Assembly: GCA_027382625.1 (NCBI GenBank)
Contig: JAJKFJ010022365.1
Span: 1 to 64,000, forward strand
DNA length: 64,000 nucleotides
Origin: Tetmemena sp. SeJ-2015
Lineage: Eukaryota > Ciliophora > Spirotrichea > Sporadotrichida > Oxytrichidae
Reading direction: 5' to 3'
The translations under genes and the position numbers were made by a program. This document shows positions 21,640 to 34,465 of this stretch, piece by piece. Each line of letters starts with the position of its first letter. The first letter of the stretch is position 1. The notes under the pieces were generated by a model, which saw nothing but the letters and a program-made list of their open reading frames with translations, was not told the origin of the DNA and did no database searches.

Positions 21640-22315
21640 GATGATATAAGGCCTATTGTATATTGTTATATAAATTGAGGTGCAGCGTAAACAGAACAAT
21701 TTTGAAAATAATGTAATTTTCCTTTTCATATCTCCGTTGCAAAGTAGAAAATCTTAAATCTTATTGAAAAAAGTTCGTAATTGTTGTTTTCATATTTATC
21801 ATCATCTTGTATTGAGGTGAGCTATCATAGAGTTGACTGGAATCGTTTTATTCGAAGCAGATGAGATTAGATTGCCATTTAAGCTTGAGTTTTGCTAAAG
21901 GATACTCATCTGATTTAGTGAGATCTATCTATTTAAGGCACTCTAAGGAGACACCAAAGTATTAATAATTACAGATATAAATAAAAATGAACATCTATTA
22001 AACAAAGTAGAATATTTAGTCGCTTAACTTTGGTTGTCAGTGGGCTAAGGAGACTTAATCTAGATGATAGAGCTGTAACTGTCATAATTGTGGGGGGAAG
22101 TGACACTTTATTTCATCCCAGAGAAGTTTATGGCCTGTGATCCCAAAACTAAAAGCTAAGAGCCGTCTTTGGTCAGCTGCTTCTTTCTTGAATTTTTCCT
22201 CTTTATCTTACTTACTGTACCAGATTAAATTAATGAATAAGAATATGAAAATCTATACACATATTTATAGAAGTTTGGATTCCGTTGCTTATCATTTGCA
22301 GTTGTTGAGCTTTGA
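21640..22315 (+). CDS. Unknown protein with a hydrophobic segment
   Basis: Clear coding sequence from about 21.83 kb: ELTGIVLFEADEIRLPFKLE, KALQGDTKVLIITDINKNEH, VEYLVAQLWLSVGQGDLIQM, LWGEVTLYFIPEKFMACDPK, a hydrophobic stretch CFFLEFFLFILLTV and YTYLQKFGFRCLSFAVVEL to TGA at 22313. I do not recognise the family. A TGA interrupts the frame at 21911 but lies in a 15-base, pointer-flanked segment. The start is unsure: the same frame is open from an ATG at about 21640 except for one TGA near 21.81 kb, so an IES probably lies there. Its 3' end overlaps the reading of the opposite-strand gene. Confidence 0.62.
21908..21922 (+). other. Possible IES, pointer ATC (15 bases)
   Basis: ATC at 21908 repeats at 21923. 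Removal eliminates an in-frame TGA and gives LEFCQRILIYLFKALQGD. Confidence 0.55.
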
Positions 22316-25300
22316 GTCTTTCATCAGAAGCCTGTCGTTTTGCAGAAGGGAGGTAATTTAAGTTTAAATTCTGGATAAATGCTGCTCCTTACGAACCAAC
22401 ACTTAGGTTATTCACACTCGCTGCATGAATTATTCCCTTGCTAACACTTATTCCTTAAGTAACTAACAATATTTTTGACTCTTTATCTGATAATTTAAGT
22501 TGGATGACTAGACCTCGTCACCTGCTTATTGTTCATTTGATTTTAATAAAGTGTGACTAGATTGTTCAGACTTTTGTTATTGTTATTGTTGCTGAGAGAT
22601 GCTTGACTCTGATTAAAATTAGTTTGTGTCTTTGCTGCATTCTGCTGATTAGAGCTACTCTAGCTATTACTTCCCATATGGTTACTTTACCTGCTATTGT
22701 TTCTGCTTGTCTTTGATAGACTCTTATGATTGAAGTTTAGGCAATATAAAAAATCATTTTATAAGTTCTGCTAAGTATTGCAGAAAGATCCCTACATCTA
22801 TTAGGATTCTTCCAATTCCTTGAATTTCTTGTAGGAGGAAGAGACTATTGAGTTTTTGTGATTCTTCGAGGCCGAATTCTAAGATGCCTGAGAGTTTTGA
22901 AGGGTGACTATCCTCTTTAAATTAGACTTAGAGTCCTTTCTCTTGCTTGGCGTTTAGGTAGCATTGCCAAAAGATTACTTATCAATAATTCTTATAATAA
23001 AATACGACTAACTCTCATATATTTAATCAGGGCTTTTAAAGCTATTGACCTGTCTGCTGTTTGAATGAGGAGAAACAGTAGCTAAGTGTTCATTTAAAAA
23101 AGCTGCCTATCTGTTCTTTACATTGCCTCTGCTGAGTTTTACCTTCTGAGCTTAGTTTTAGTCAGTTCCTATCTACTTTAATAACTCAGTAAGTTGCTGC
23201 ACCTTCTGTTTCTCCATCTATTGCAAGTTTGGTTTCTGGATGTTTAATTTGACTTTAGACTGCTAGTCACCTGTATTTTATTGGCCTTGACTATTTAAGA
23301 TCAAGTAATCTTCATTCGAGAACTAATTCTTTCAAAATGTAATAAAATTAATATGCCATCTTTGTGCTCAATGGGAAAACCATACTGTTTGTAAAGTTCA
23401 TCTAATTTTGGCTAGATTGATAGGTTAAAGGACCACCAGCACCACCTATGACATCATTTTTCAAATGAAGCTAACTATTTTTCAAGCGGTTTTTAGTGTG
23501 CTGGAAAAAGGTGTTAGACTGACTACTGTTAGGTTCAATACTTTTCACACCAGAATTTAGAAGTGGCTCATTTTTCAAAAAGTTAGCAGTAGGAATTTAC
23601 TTCTAAGTCTCACTGTGTTGAAGAGCCTACAAAGGCTGGACACTTAAGATGTTGCTCTGACTTTAGCTTTCAGCTAGAACTTACTTAGTCTTTTTGAGCT
23701 TGTCGCAAAATTTCTCCTAAGTTTTCCTTTACTAGTTCAGTCCAGTGTATTTATTGTCTAATGACTTCTTCAGCTCGCTTCTTTAAAGTTAACTCATACC
23801 GTCTATGTCCTATGCCTACTAAGAGTGAGGCTCCTGAATTTTGTCTTGAGAGAGTGGTCCTCTACTATCAGCTATGAGAGGATCATCTTCTTATTAGTGT
23901 TTGATATGCTGCTCTCTGTAAATCTATTGCTATTGCTTAAAAAGATCCTAGTCAATTATCTGGTTGTCTGCTGTAGTACTTCTAATTGTAGGTTTAATTA
24001 TAGTGATGTCTTTTTGGGATATTTATTGCACCTAAATGTATGAATTACAAAAAATAGCAACTATTATGTATCTCTACCTGTCTGAAATAGGCTCAGGGAG
24101 TTCAGATAAGCTTTAGTCTCTCTCTTATTCTTCAATTATTTGATTCGGGAATGCACTAAGTATTTTCTTTGGACTAATAGACTGCACTTATTAAGTAATT
24201 TTAGCTAAGTGGCTTTGTTCTTATAGCAAAGCTCCAGCTGTGGTGACAGTCTGATTCTTGAATCTTCCCTCCCTCGAATAATAAAAATTTCTAAAATTTT
24301 GCAACCCTGTGAGGAGATTTTTGTATCTACTCTTGGAAATTAATAAGTCTTAGTGGCAGCGCCTTTATACCTTCTTTCTATTTCTTTTTGAAAGGAGAGG
24401 AGATCCTCATCTGTAACTGGCTGCTCAACACTTAGCTCTAGGTTGATCGTGCTTACCAGAGTATTTGTATATGGTTTCTTTTGCTATTGCTGGTGTGGCT
24501 TATAAATGATAAATCTTAAATGTAAATGGTTTCCTGAAATAGGAAGAGGTTTATTAGGGAATGGAATTCTAGGCTTGAGTGGCCTTTTAATTATGCTTCT
24601 TTACTTAATCTTAAGAGAGGTATCTCTTATCTTGAGTCTATGAAAGTCCTTACTTTTAAGAAACTTAATTTCCTAGAGTTGGAAAGTTAAATAAATGAAT
24701 AGCCATTATAGATCGATGTATTTTATTAGTTTGAGGAGTTCATTTCTACTAAGGCTAGTTTTTTAGATTGAATTAGGAGGCTTACCTTGATCGCTCCTGT
24801 TTTAGATTTGCATCAGTTGCTTGCTATTACTATTCATATCTATCTGATAGCACCATCTACTATTGAGGTCGTGGCTATGAAAAGTAAAGCTTATCATTTG
24901 CAAGTTAAATAAATAATGGTTTGTGTAAATACAAAAAATTAAATAATTTGGAGATTAGAGACCACTCTTCTACTTATTAATTGCAGTCTGCTATTGATTT
25001 AATCTGCTAATCCTCAAATTCAAGCCTTGAGCATTTTTATTAACTTCGTTTTAAGCTTCATTTATGGCAGCATTCATTTTCTAAAGACTTATCTGATGGT
25101 TGGGTCTTTGGTTCATCAAGTTCAAGAAATTTGCACTGGTCGAGTTATCATAACTTCTAAATAACTTTGCTATTAACATAAATAATTTTGTCAGTAATTA
25201 CAAAGCACATCACAAATATCTATATTTTGTACTTACAAAAGCTGCTGTTGGAATTAGTGGAACTCGTTTTTGTTCTTGATCTGCTGCTGAGTTTGTAAAC

Positions 25301-26465
25301 CCTTATAACTCTTATAGAGTTCTTTGAATTAATGCATCTACTCAGATTTTACATCACTCTTAGTAAGGCTTTTTTTGAAGACTTAGTTCTAAGGTGTAGA
25401 ATCTTGATTTACTGGGCTAATGAGCTGAAGTGGCCTCACAGGGCTAAGCATATGAGAGTGCTTCACTTCATTTGTCAAAGCAGTTATCACTGAATATATT
25501 AAACTATTGATTGAGAGATATAAGCTATTGCTGATACCCGAAGTGATTGAAGTTTGTATTAAGGCCAGCATAATTAATCCATTCGTTTGCATCTGGTTAT
25601 GAGTTGGCATTTAGCATATGTGTATTTCCATTGTGCATTTTATAACCCTACTCAATTGATCTCTTAATGAGTTCATTCTGTTTGTTCTTCTTTTCTTGAA
25701 TAATCTCAAGCTCCATCTTCATATTTTACTAATTCTATAGAAGTTGCTTTTTCTTTTGATTAATGGATACTAACTGTTAGGATGAACTGGATTATGAAAT
25801 TACTTGGTTAGTGTACCTGTCCTTTATCTATATATTCAGCTAGTTTGCTGCTTCTCTATTTAAAACTTAACTTTTAATGAAAGATTTAAAATGAATCTTT
25901 TTATTTTGAGTGGACCTATTATGCTCTTGTTAAGGATTTGGGAAAGTAGTTTGCTATGAGCTTGGGTTGCTGTAAGTGGTCTAGGATTATAGCGGTCTTA
26001 ATGTGTGAGAATTTTCCGAGCTTCTTATTCTGCTTTGGTTAAATCTTTCTGCTGTTTTAACTTAGGTTAGTCCCTCCTGCTCCTTTATTGGAAACTTGGC
26101 CGAATCTAATCTGCGAGAGAATGGATGCGTGAGTTATGAAGACTATTGAGCTGGCTGTTAACCTTTGAGGTAGAGTTGCTACTCTTTATCATTATCTGAG
26201 CTGCTGAGTTTAAATGATTTAGTCCTGCCTCGATGTCCATCCCAAGTGGGGATGTGTTCTTGTAGTAAGTTGGGGACAGAGGCACGAAGTCAGTAGTCAG
26301 AGATTCCAAAATAAAAGATAAGATATATGCGTAATTAAATAGAGAGGAGTTTAAGTTTTGTTGAAGAGTCAGGGTCTTCAGTTGCAGTTCATTCAGGTTA
26401 AATTTCACACCTCCTTAAATGGTGGCCGACTGTAGTTGTTGTTGGTGGTTAATGTTGTTCGACAT
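22173..26465 (-). CDS. Large low-complexity (Gln/Asn/Ser-rich) protein, unknown
   Basis: From ATG at 26465 the protein starts MSNNINHQQQLQSATIQ and reads LNLQQNLNSS-like helical sequence (NELQLKTLTLQQNLNSSLFN). Long open stretches continue on the minus strand to about 22.3 kb, alternating frames: KSYKGLQTQQQIKNKNEF, NSASKNHKNSIVSSSYKKFK, KLSDKESKILLVTQGISVSK, RQASDERLKAQQLQMISNG. Composition is Gln, Asn, Ser and Lys-rich with many TAA/TAG codons. No domain recognised. The frame changes imply many IESs or introns that I did not resolve, so the exon structure is approximate. The 3' end overlaps the plus-strand gene; the nominal stop is a TGA at 22173-22175. Confidence 0.55.
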
Positions 26466-26697
26466 TGAAATTTATAATAAATCAATTAAAATAATCACCC
26501 AGAAAATAAAACCATAAGCTACCTCAACTATAATGTGTTTAGAAATGAAAAAAAAATTTTAAATAAAAAAAGTCACAGTCTCTAAATAATGTTTATTTAT
26601 TCGAGAAAAATTTAATGATGAAGTATTTCAAAACACTGCTTTAAAATAAATATTCATTCAGCAATCTTATCTCGTCTTGCAATAACAATAATTATGA

Positions 26698-29109
26698 TCA
26701 TAGCAATTCTTCGATTGGTTGAGGCTTCATAGGGCCAGATTTGCTATCCACTACTCTTTGATTCCACTGATTGAACTCTTTACCTTTAGGCAAAGTTGAT
26801 GAAAGTTCGTTATGAATGAATTCCAAAAGCGCAGATGCTGTTTCTTCAACCTCTTGATCAGCTTACCACTTTTAATGATGCTATCATTTTATTTAAAGAA
26901 AACTTAATTCATTGGTTGAATGATGTTATGACAGGTGCAGAGATTGAGGTTGTGGTTAAAACTTAAAATCGTTAGGCAGTTGGAGACTCGCTGATTTCAT
27001 TTATGGAGAAGCAAGAGCAGATTCTGCGGTTTGCATAGGGTTGTGCAGCTAGTTCTCACTTACCAAATGCTATACTTCTATTTAAAATACGTAATGAAGC
27101 TACTCTAAAAATTTTGAATTAAACTTCTATTTCGTGTTTCTTGGCCGGAGAGAGGTAAACACTTGCGAAGCTCGGCTTTGGTATATCCTTGTTAGGCCCG
27201 TAGTTCATATCTCCTCTGAGCTGCGATATAGAGTATCTCTTGGAAGTGGCTCTTAATATCTTTTCCCTCAAATCGAATAGGTCTTGCTGCACAGTCTTCC
27301 TCTTCTTTTCACTTTAGTCTAGCTACGTTGTCAGTAGCTGAATCTTCTCATGCATCTTGCTTATAAACTTCTCTATGAAAAAGGTAGTTCAGGGTTTGAA
27401 AGAATTTAAAATCAACTTAAGTTTATCTATGAACTTGTACTTCTCCTCATACATCAACACCTCTTGTCGAAGGCTCACATTTTCATCCCTCATCTAGTTG
27501 TATTGAACGAGGAAGGCTGTGTGTGTTCTCTATAAAGATTCATGCGCCAGTCTCTCTCGAAAAATAGGTCAGAAAAAAAGAATAGATAATCGATTGTACA
27601 TGTCCCTAAATTTTTCAAGATCTGCTTTGAGATTTGCATTTTAGTCCTTCAACTTAATGATCTTTGTCTCCCTGCTCTTTATATAACTGTCGCACTGTAA
27701 GTAGTAAGCGTTGAATCTCTCTGTCAAATCGCTGTGCTCATTATACAGCTTCACCTACTTAAAGATAAAACGTTTAACTATATAAAATGCGATTTCCACT
27801 CTTGGATTGTGCTTGAGAGGATGGATTGAAGTTCATCAACCTCAAGAGTAAAACTCCTCTGCAGTTAGTTGAAGTCGCGGTCGTGCATGCGCTTATCTTT
27901 CTCAATTCGTTCCTCGTACACTTTCTTGACCATCTTCACATGTTCCTCTTGCTTTGTGAGCTCTTTCTGCACTTATCTGGGAGATTTCTTCCCTTTCGGC
28001 CCTAAGTATTGAAATTGTAACTAAAATTAGTTCTAAGGTTGCTTCGATGTCATTTTTGAGATTCTAGTCTGGTTTAGGCGGATAGTCAAAATAGAAATCA
28101 TGAGCGTTTGCTTCCTTATCAATAATGCTTTACAGATGGTCTAATCTCTCTATCAACCTTGTATTGAGCTGCCTGATTTACTTATTTTCAATTTTTAGTT
28201 CCTTATTCTCCTCTTGCAGTTTCAGTAAGTCAGATTCTTTTGTTTGATACAACTACTCCATGTTGCTTCCTTTTAAGTTTATGCTTACATCTTGAGATTG
28301 CATTTTGCGAGTTGATAAGTATTTATTAAACATGCTTATAAAATGATAAGGGAAATAGAGGAGTGAGTGACTATTGAAGTTGGATTGAACTAGGTTTCAT
28401 AACTGACTGATAGAAAGGCCATCTTCTATTTTAAGGAGTCTCAGATGAAGAAACCTTTCTTGAGTTAAAGCTTGCAGTGTTAAAATTATGAGCAGCCTTT
28501 GTTGTAGGAGGAAGTAGAGAATAATCCAATGTCAAGTTATTTCTTCCTTAAAATGAACTATCCATGTCAAGAGTCTTGAAAGGAGAAGTCTTATCAAATG
28601 ATTTCAATTTAAGTTTCTTTTTCAAAGATGGCATTTGTTCTGTGTCTAATGAGCTTTAATTTAGGCTTCTTTCATTCCTTGACGTCTGCCCCTAGTTGAA
28701 ATGAGTTGCCTGCAAAGGAAACAACTGAGTTGCATTAGTCTTCTTTCTATTACTAAGTGTTGCTCTCTTAGTTTAGTCCTTAAATTCAGACTAGTCCTCC
28801 CCTAAGTTTAGTTTTTCAAGCCAAGTTTGTTTCTTAAGAGACGAGAGGATCTTTTACTTAGTCTAATTAATCTAGTTTAGGTCCTCATCAAACTCTACAG
28901 AGACATTTAAGTATTAAGATTATAAAATTTTGAAAATGCTTACTAGTATCACGGTTTAAGGAGAGAAGATTCCTCAAGTCGTTGAATTGTTTTAGCTTGA
29001 GAGGCTGCGTCTCTAATTTTGAAGGCGATTGCCTCTCACTATCCTAGTTAGCAGAAGGCCGCGAGAGCATGGTGCTTCCATTATGAGGAGTCTCCGACTA
29101 AAAATCCAT
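26698..29109 (-). CDS. Coiled-coil protein, unknown
   Basis: ATG at 29109 begins MDFQSETPHNGSTMLSRPS, then a Ser/Lys-rich region (FDEDLNQINQTKQKILSSLK) after a probable intron (GTAAGC...CTGTAG, near 28.90-28.95 kb). Further on, long heptad-like segments appear: ESDLLKLQEENKELKIENKQ, NTRLIERLDHLQSIIDKE, EVDELQSILSSTIQEW. It ends ...ALLEFIHNELSSTLPKGKEF and PQPIEELL with TGA at 26698. The first frame stays open past the ATG at 28303 that heads the coiled-coil part, so the halves are joined here as one gene; two genes remain possible. Structural or basal-body-associated roles are common for such proteins but are not shown here. Confidence 0.6.
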
Positions 29110-29191
29110 TATGCGATTAAAATTAATTGCACTTAAAATATCAATTATATAAACTTAAACTGCACAAATTGTAAAATTTATAACCTTCAAA

Positions 29192-31417
29192 TCACTTCTT
29201 TCCATAGACTATTCTTTCTAACTTAAAATTTAAGAAGTATATATGTTACTTATTTAACTTTTTGGTCTTCTACTTATTGACTTTATTTTCTACGTTGTGT
29301 CTCTTGAGTTCACTGTCAAGCGCTGCTATCTTAGCCATTAATTAAGTGCGTTCGCTATCGAAGTCTTGCTTTGCAAGCTTCAGACGTTCGTTTTCCATTG
29401 TCATAAGTTCGCAACTGTACTTGTCTCTGTGGACATGATCTTCAAGCTCCACACGCTCTTTTCTATGCTATAGCAGAAAATATAAGCTTATTATGATGCT
29501 TCTCCTCAGCTTCCTTAAATTGCGATTAAAGGGAGGCGTTCTCTTGAGTTTTTATTTCTAGAAGGGACTTAAGCTCCTGAGTGCAGGTTTGATACTCTTC
29601 CCTCACTTGCTTCAGCAGATCTTCATAGTCCTTGCGCATGCTTTCCTTCTCCTAGTTACAATAATAATGTGTGATAGCATTTATCAGAAAGTTATTGACT
29701 CTATCTTGCTTGGAAAGTGAGTACTCGTGCTCCCTCTGCATTCTATCTTGTCTATCCTCTGCCTCCTTCTACTTCCTTTCAAACTCTAAGAAGGAGTTCT
29801 TATAATCAGCTTCTAAGTTTCCTTGCATCTTCTGCATGGACTGAATCTGCTCTACTTCTTTCCCAAGTCTCAGTTCAAGTTCGTGTATCTAATCTGTCAT
29901 CATCCTAATCTGCAAGTCTCTTTGAATTAAAGCATCGTTTAAGTAATAGATATATTGCTATACTTTGATTGATGGCTTCTCTAAGCTGTCTGTTAATTTC
30001 ATCTACTTCGTGTCTATGTCGCTATTCAAGTCTTTCTTCGGTCTCTTCCCTAGCTCTTGCCTAGTCGTGAGAGGCTTGCAATCTAAAGTGGTTGAAGTCT
30101 CTTTCCAAGTCTAGGAATTTCTGCCTGTACTCCTCACCCATTTTCTAGTAGTACTAACTCATCTCATTTCTAGACTCTTATTTATTTAGCTATCAATAAA
30201 AATATATTGATAAGAATCTTCTTTCTAAGGTGGATGGGCATGATTATAGCAAATTAAAATCTTTAAAGAAATAATTATCAAAGATTATTTCTTATGGATT
30301 TTGACTCTTAAATTATTAATCTCTTAAAATGACTATAACGTTAAGAGAGTGAGTAAGATCCTTTAAGCTCTATTCAGCCCTATTGATGGACCTTTCACCT
30401 GGCGCATTTCTCTTAAACTCACTTTACCTGAGTAACATGTCTCCATGGAAAGAAGAGGTAGAGGGGGAGAACATCACTTCACTTTAAGGATTTTTGAGAA
30501 TTGTACCTGGAACCAACTAGCTTTGAGTATGTGTTCTATCGAATCCATCACCTCCTTTGAAAGAAGATTTCAAATTTTGATAATATGTCTCTCTAGTAGG
30601 GGAGAGAAGCGTTTCAGCCTGCTAGAAAGCAACAGTATGAGCTTTGTAATTTCTACTCATTGAACTCACTTAGTACTAGGCTATGAAAATCATTATAACA
30701 ATTATTGTAACTTACTGTTTTCGTTAAAGTTTGCAGTGCCTCTTTCACTTTCCTCAAAGTTTCGGGTTTAGTAAGGATTGCCGTTTCCAGAGAGAAGGAT
30801 CTTAGATTAGAGGAGGGCTTGCGAGTCAAGTCTTTTGCCTTATCTCAAGGGAGAAGACTAGGCCTCTTCGTATCTCCCTCTCAAAGGAGATCTGCTGTTC
30901 AATGATTACATCACTAAAGGAAAATTGAATTGGCAAATGAGATTTACAAAGTGGATCATCTTTCAAACTAGTGTTTCTAAGTTTCTCCCCCTAGGCCTAG
31001 ATAATTTAGTTAGTTAAGAATTAAAAATTTATTCTCCATTTGCCCCAAAAAGAAAATAGACTCCAAAATTATTAAGAAGGTCTTCATTCTTCAAATTCTA
31101 ATCTCTTACTTACTCATTGGAAAGGGTAAATGACTTTAGGCTGCTGGTCTAGACTAGAATTTGATGGGCACTCTGTTGTGGGCTCTATTTTCCTTATCTG
31201 CAAAGTTAATGTGGTGGTTCTTGTCGCAGTCGTAACACATTTTAAGTGATCTGTGGCTAGTACCACACTCAGTGCATTCAATTATTGCAGGACTCTTCCT
31301 GCAGCGCTCGCATTTATCAAAACCTAGGAAAGGAAATTTAATACAATACTACAAAGAAACATTCCATAACCAATAATAACTGTTTAAAATCCATTTAGGC
31401 TTACTTCTTAATGACAT
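29192..31417 (-). CDS. B-box-like zinc finger and coiled-coil protein
   Basis: ATG at 31417 (MSLR) is followed by a probable intron (GTAAGCC...TTTCCTAG), then FDKCERCRKSPAIIECTECG and MCYDCDKNHHINFADKENRA, Cys/His spacing like a B-box. The rest is long coiled coil with charged heptads (IHELELRLGKEVEQIQSMQK; EKESMRKDYEDLLKQVREEY; ENERLKLAKQDFDSERTQLM), ending Lys-rich and TGA at 29192. Several frame breaks at 29.5-30.7 kb indicate unassigned introns or IESs. B-box plus coiled coil suggests a scaffold or ligase-associated protein; no RING is visible. Confidence 0.65.
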
Positions 31418-31843
31418 ATTTGGCAGATTGGAAATCTCACTTATTTTAGAGTTTTCGGGTTAGTTTGATGGCTTCTTTTTTAATTAAACTTTAATTAAAT
31501 TCTCAAATTTAACAACTAGATTTAATATAAAGTCACAAGAACTCTGTTTACAGTCAAGTTTAATTTCAAAATTATTGTTTTCACATTTAAAATACTCTTA
31601 TAATCAAAGAATTTGGCCTATCTGAGAGGAAATTAAGTTAAATTAATCGACTAACATTTCAATTTATTGCAATTTTAGAGCTCTTAAAGAAAAATTGTAT
31701 CATAAATTAAATGATTTTTGCAATAAATTATGCAAGGGCCAAAGTCCTTTTAGTATTATCTCAGTTTATTGTATTATAAATTAAACCCTTATCCAGATCT
31801 CCTCTCAGAGTATAGTAAACTCCGACTTTCCAGTAGAGATCTT
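31418..31843. other. AT-rich intergenic spacer
   Basis: AT-rich, no gene seen; separates the 5' end of the B-box gene from the 3' end of the HTH-like gene. Confidence 0.45.
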
Positions 31844-32589
31844 TCATTGAAACTAATTTGCTAGTATCAGATTTTGAGTGTGCCATTCTGCGACCCTTGC
31901 TTATTCTTCGGCCGTCATTGCTTCTTTAGGGGCTAGGAATAGAGAATCATCATCTCTAATTTATAACACCAGAGTCACTTTAGACTCCTTGGAGAATTAA
32001 AATTAACTTATCATTCCAAGAGTAAGAATTTTTATAAGAGACAATAATGGATTTCTTGCTTGAGTTCTGATGAGTAGGGCTGTCCTCTTCGGTTAAATCC
32101 GGGTCAGTTTTTGACTCATTTTTCCTCTTAGGTTTCCTGGCTCTCTGCTGCTTTTTCTCCAGGCGACCTTCCTTCTTGAATATCTGTACTACGTTTTTAG
32201 CGCTTGAGAAGTTGATCTCATATCGGTCACACACCGCTTTCAGTGTATTGTTCATAAATAAGCAACAAAATTATCTTCTTAATGATTTTAATAAATTTGG
32301 TTTTCATGACAATGACCTCGAATAAAATCAATCTCCTCATGTCATCATCGATTCTCAAAATATTATCTCATCATAATAATCTTTGGATAGCTAAATATAT
32401 TAGCTCAAGTACTTTGAGCTCCTTTCTAATGGAAATTTGAGCTCCCAATTTAATGAACTTACTTCTCTCCTTGGATTTATCGAGTGACTCTACTAGTGAG
32501 TCAGTGATGAGTGAGAGGGGCTGTTGTTCCAGCTTAGTTTGCGTTAGTGTTGCAAATGCCTTGGGTAGGGAAAACTAGACTCTGTCCAT
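31844..32589 (-). CDS. Small HTH-like, Lys-rich protein
   Basis: ATG at 32589 (MDRVQFSLPKAFATLTQTKL) leads into KFIKLGAQISIRKELKVLEL, an unassigned IES, then LKAVCDRYEINFSSAKNVVQ, which looks like a helix-turn-helix, and a basic run KKQQRARKPKRKNESK. The C-terminus reads MTAEEQARVAEWHTQNLILA with TGA at 31844. The basic region plus HTH suggests DNA binding, perhaps homeodomain- or transposase-like; this is inference. The last junction (about 31.94-32.03 kb) is not resolved. Confidence 0.55.
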
Positions 32590-32756
32590 GATGCTACCTT
32601 AAATTATTAATTTAACTAATCAGATAGTAATTCATAGTTTTAATATCTAGACAGCCAGCTAAATTAATTCCAAACTTATAAAAACAACTGATAAGGGATA
32701 CCTAATATAATACCCCTACCCTCTACACATAAACTAATCTCTCAGACTATAAGTCA

Positions 32757-33086
32757 ATGGATAGTGATAATATTATAAGAGACCGAGCTAATACTATTCC
32801 TCAGGATTTGACTCAAACTGAGAGAAGTTAGATAGTATTAAACTGATTTGAATTATCAAAAACAGTAAACCTTTAATAGTCAAGTCAAAATGATGTATTC
32901 AGTCAGTATAGATATTAGAGTTTTAAGTTTATTAGCGAGGTTAGAATAGGGTGGGGGAGAATTAGGAGTGAGAGTGATTGGATAGTATGCTGCGTATAAT
33001 TACCTGCTAAAAAGGGATAGATGGCAAATTATAATGACTTGATTGACCCTTCTATCTCATAACCCAATCATTCTAAACAAACATGA
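32757..33086 (+). CDS. Small unknown protein (99 residues after IES removal)
   Basis: ATG at 32757 starts MDSDNIIRDRANTIPQDLTQ. After removing a 30-base IES that carries an in-frame TGA, it continues NLQQSSQNDVFSQYRYQSFK, VRIGWGRIRSESDWIVCCVQ and DLIDPSISQPNHSKQT to TGA at 33084. Hydrophilic, balanced composition; no family recognised. A second frame over the same DNA is partly open, which lowers confidence. Confidence 0.5.
32834..32863 (+). other. IES, pointer AGTA (30 bases)
   Basis: AGTA at 32834 repeats at 32864. The segment contains an in-frame TGA and is a multiple of three. Confidence 0.6.
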
Positions 33087-33715
33087 GAAAGTTTTCCTGA
33101 TTCAAAAATTACTTTATACAATTTTAATGAATGATGAGGTTATCAGGTCACTGAGAGTGCCCGATAAGGTTGAAGTTAGAGGCCTAAGAGTGAAACTTTG
33201 ATGGTCTCTCTAATACTAACCATTAATATAAGCCCTAAATGCTCATTATATAATCAAGATCTGTTATTAAATTTTAAAAAATATTTATGAAAATGTCTCA
33301 CTGAAAACAGTAATCTTAGCTTAAGAAGAGAAAAGATACTGTTTAGAAGGCTTGAGAATCGATTTAAGATGGATTTTTAACGAGAAAAATGAGGTGAAAT
33401 TTTTCCAACCCTAAAATATTGCAGCTGAAAAGTATATATGAACTAAATTATATATGCGCTATCGCATTAATTCAAATTTTTATAGTAAAGTTTGGCTATA
33501 AATTATATGCTTATTAAAATATTAGACTTTATAAAATATCACATTAAATAATTGATTGCAATTTCTTCAGAATATAAGTCATAATTTCTAGAAATTATAT
33601 CTTAACTTATAATAGTTTTATAACCTGACATAAGGAGTGGACGTTATTTAAATATTAATCTTAGAGAAAATAAATGATAATTTAAATTTGTGCAACTTAT
33701 TAATTCGCAAAGTAT
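33087..33715. other. AT-rich spacer
   Basis: Mostly AT-rich. A short open stretch to 33201 (NDEVIRSLRVPDKVEVRGLR) could be coding but has no clear partner. Confidence 0.4.
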
Positions 33716-34465
33716 TCAAACATAAAAGTATAATGCTATGAAAACTATCAGTGCACCTTAGAAAGCTTTTTCAAAACTTTTTATTGCCCCAGACATGGTC
33801 TAGTCAAATAAGATAGTTTGATTTCCTCTGTTAGATGTGCCATGATAAAGCCTATCTGGGTATCCGAAGGCCCACACCAATTTAAGAGTTTGCCCCTCAC
33901 TAAGTTTGTAGTCGTCTGAGTCTCCTGTCTGCAAATACCTGCGGAATTTCATCTCAAGTTTGTTGTCTGCTTTTATTCCTGATACGTATCGAATGTTTTT
34001 AACCTCGTCCACTGGGATATCAGCAATCGAACAAATAAGTCTAATATCAAATTATGATTCAAGCTTTTTTTAGAAGATGGGTAATTGAGGGTGTTTGAGA
34101 AATAGTCCCAGCAGTAGCCTCTGAATATGGAATCGTCCCACTGACAAATTACTAAATCAGCTCCAAGCATAGTCGAAGTGCCAAAGCCTATGCCCAACCA
34201 CATGCCTCCTTTATCTTCAAGATCTATTGGCAAGTCTTTGAATAGCAGAGTTACTCTCATATCAGCGGAGAGCGAGCCAGATGAAGGGTCAGCATCTATT
34301 ACGTCTAGTATAGACTTAACTTTAATTATATACGCATATTGATTTATATATGATAGCTGAGTAGTGGCTTGTAAAATTTGCATAGGTGGAAAACCCAGCC
34401 AACCCAACTTAAGTTTGGGCTGCTAGAATTATAAAAGTTATGAGAACTTAATTAAGTCGTATCAT
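33716..34465 (-). CDS. Secreted/membrane DOMON-domain protein
   Basis: ATG at 34465 starts MIRLNQVLITFIILAAQTQV, a signal peptide. After one IES the DOMON domain reads LSADMRVTLLFKDLP, GGMWLGIGFGTSTMLGADLV, then after a second IES KKADIPVDEVKNIRYVSGIK and LKLVWAFGYPDRLYHGTSNR. A C-terminal hydrophobic helix (GALIVFIALYFYV) ends in TGA at 33716. DOMON domains bind haem or sugars at the cell surface (known); the ligand is unknown here. Short for the family: signal, single DOMON, one anchor. Confidence 0.82.
34022..34061 (-). other. IES, pointer AGC (40 bases)
   Basis: AGC at 34022 repeats at 34062. Removal joins NYPSSKKA to DIPVDEVKNI within the DOMON domain. Confidence 0.85.
34297..34348 (-). 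other. IES, pointer TAT (52 bases)
   Basis: TAT at 34297 repeats at 34349. Removal joins the signal-peptide region FTSHYSAII to DADPSSGSLSADM. Confidence 0.8.

Noticed and set aside
32890..33201. Alternative plus-strand frame with RLEQGGGELGVRV
   Set aside because: It looked faintly like a TRAPP-type subunit but meets a TGA at 33040; the other frame joins an N-terminal MDS by a good pointer and gives a more ordinary protein.
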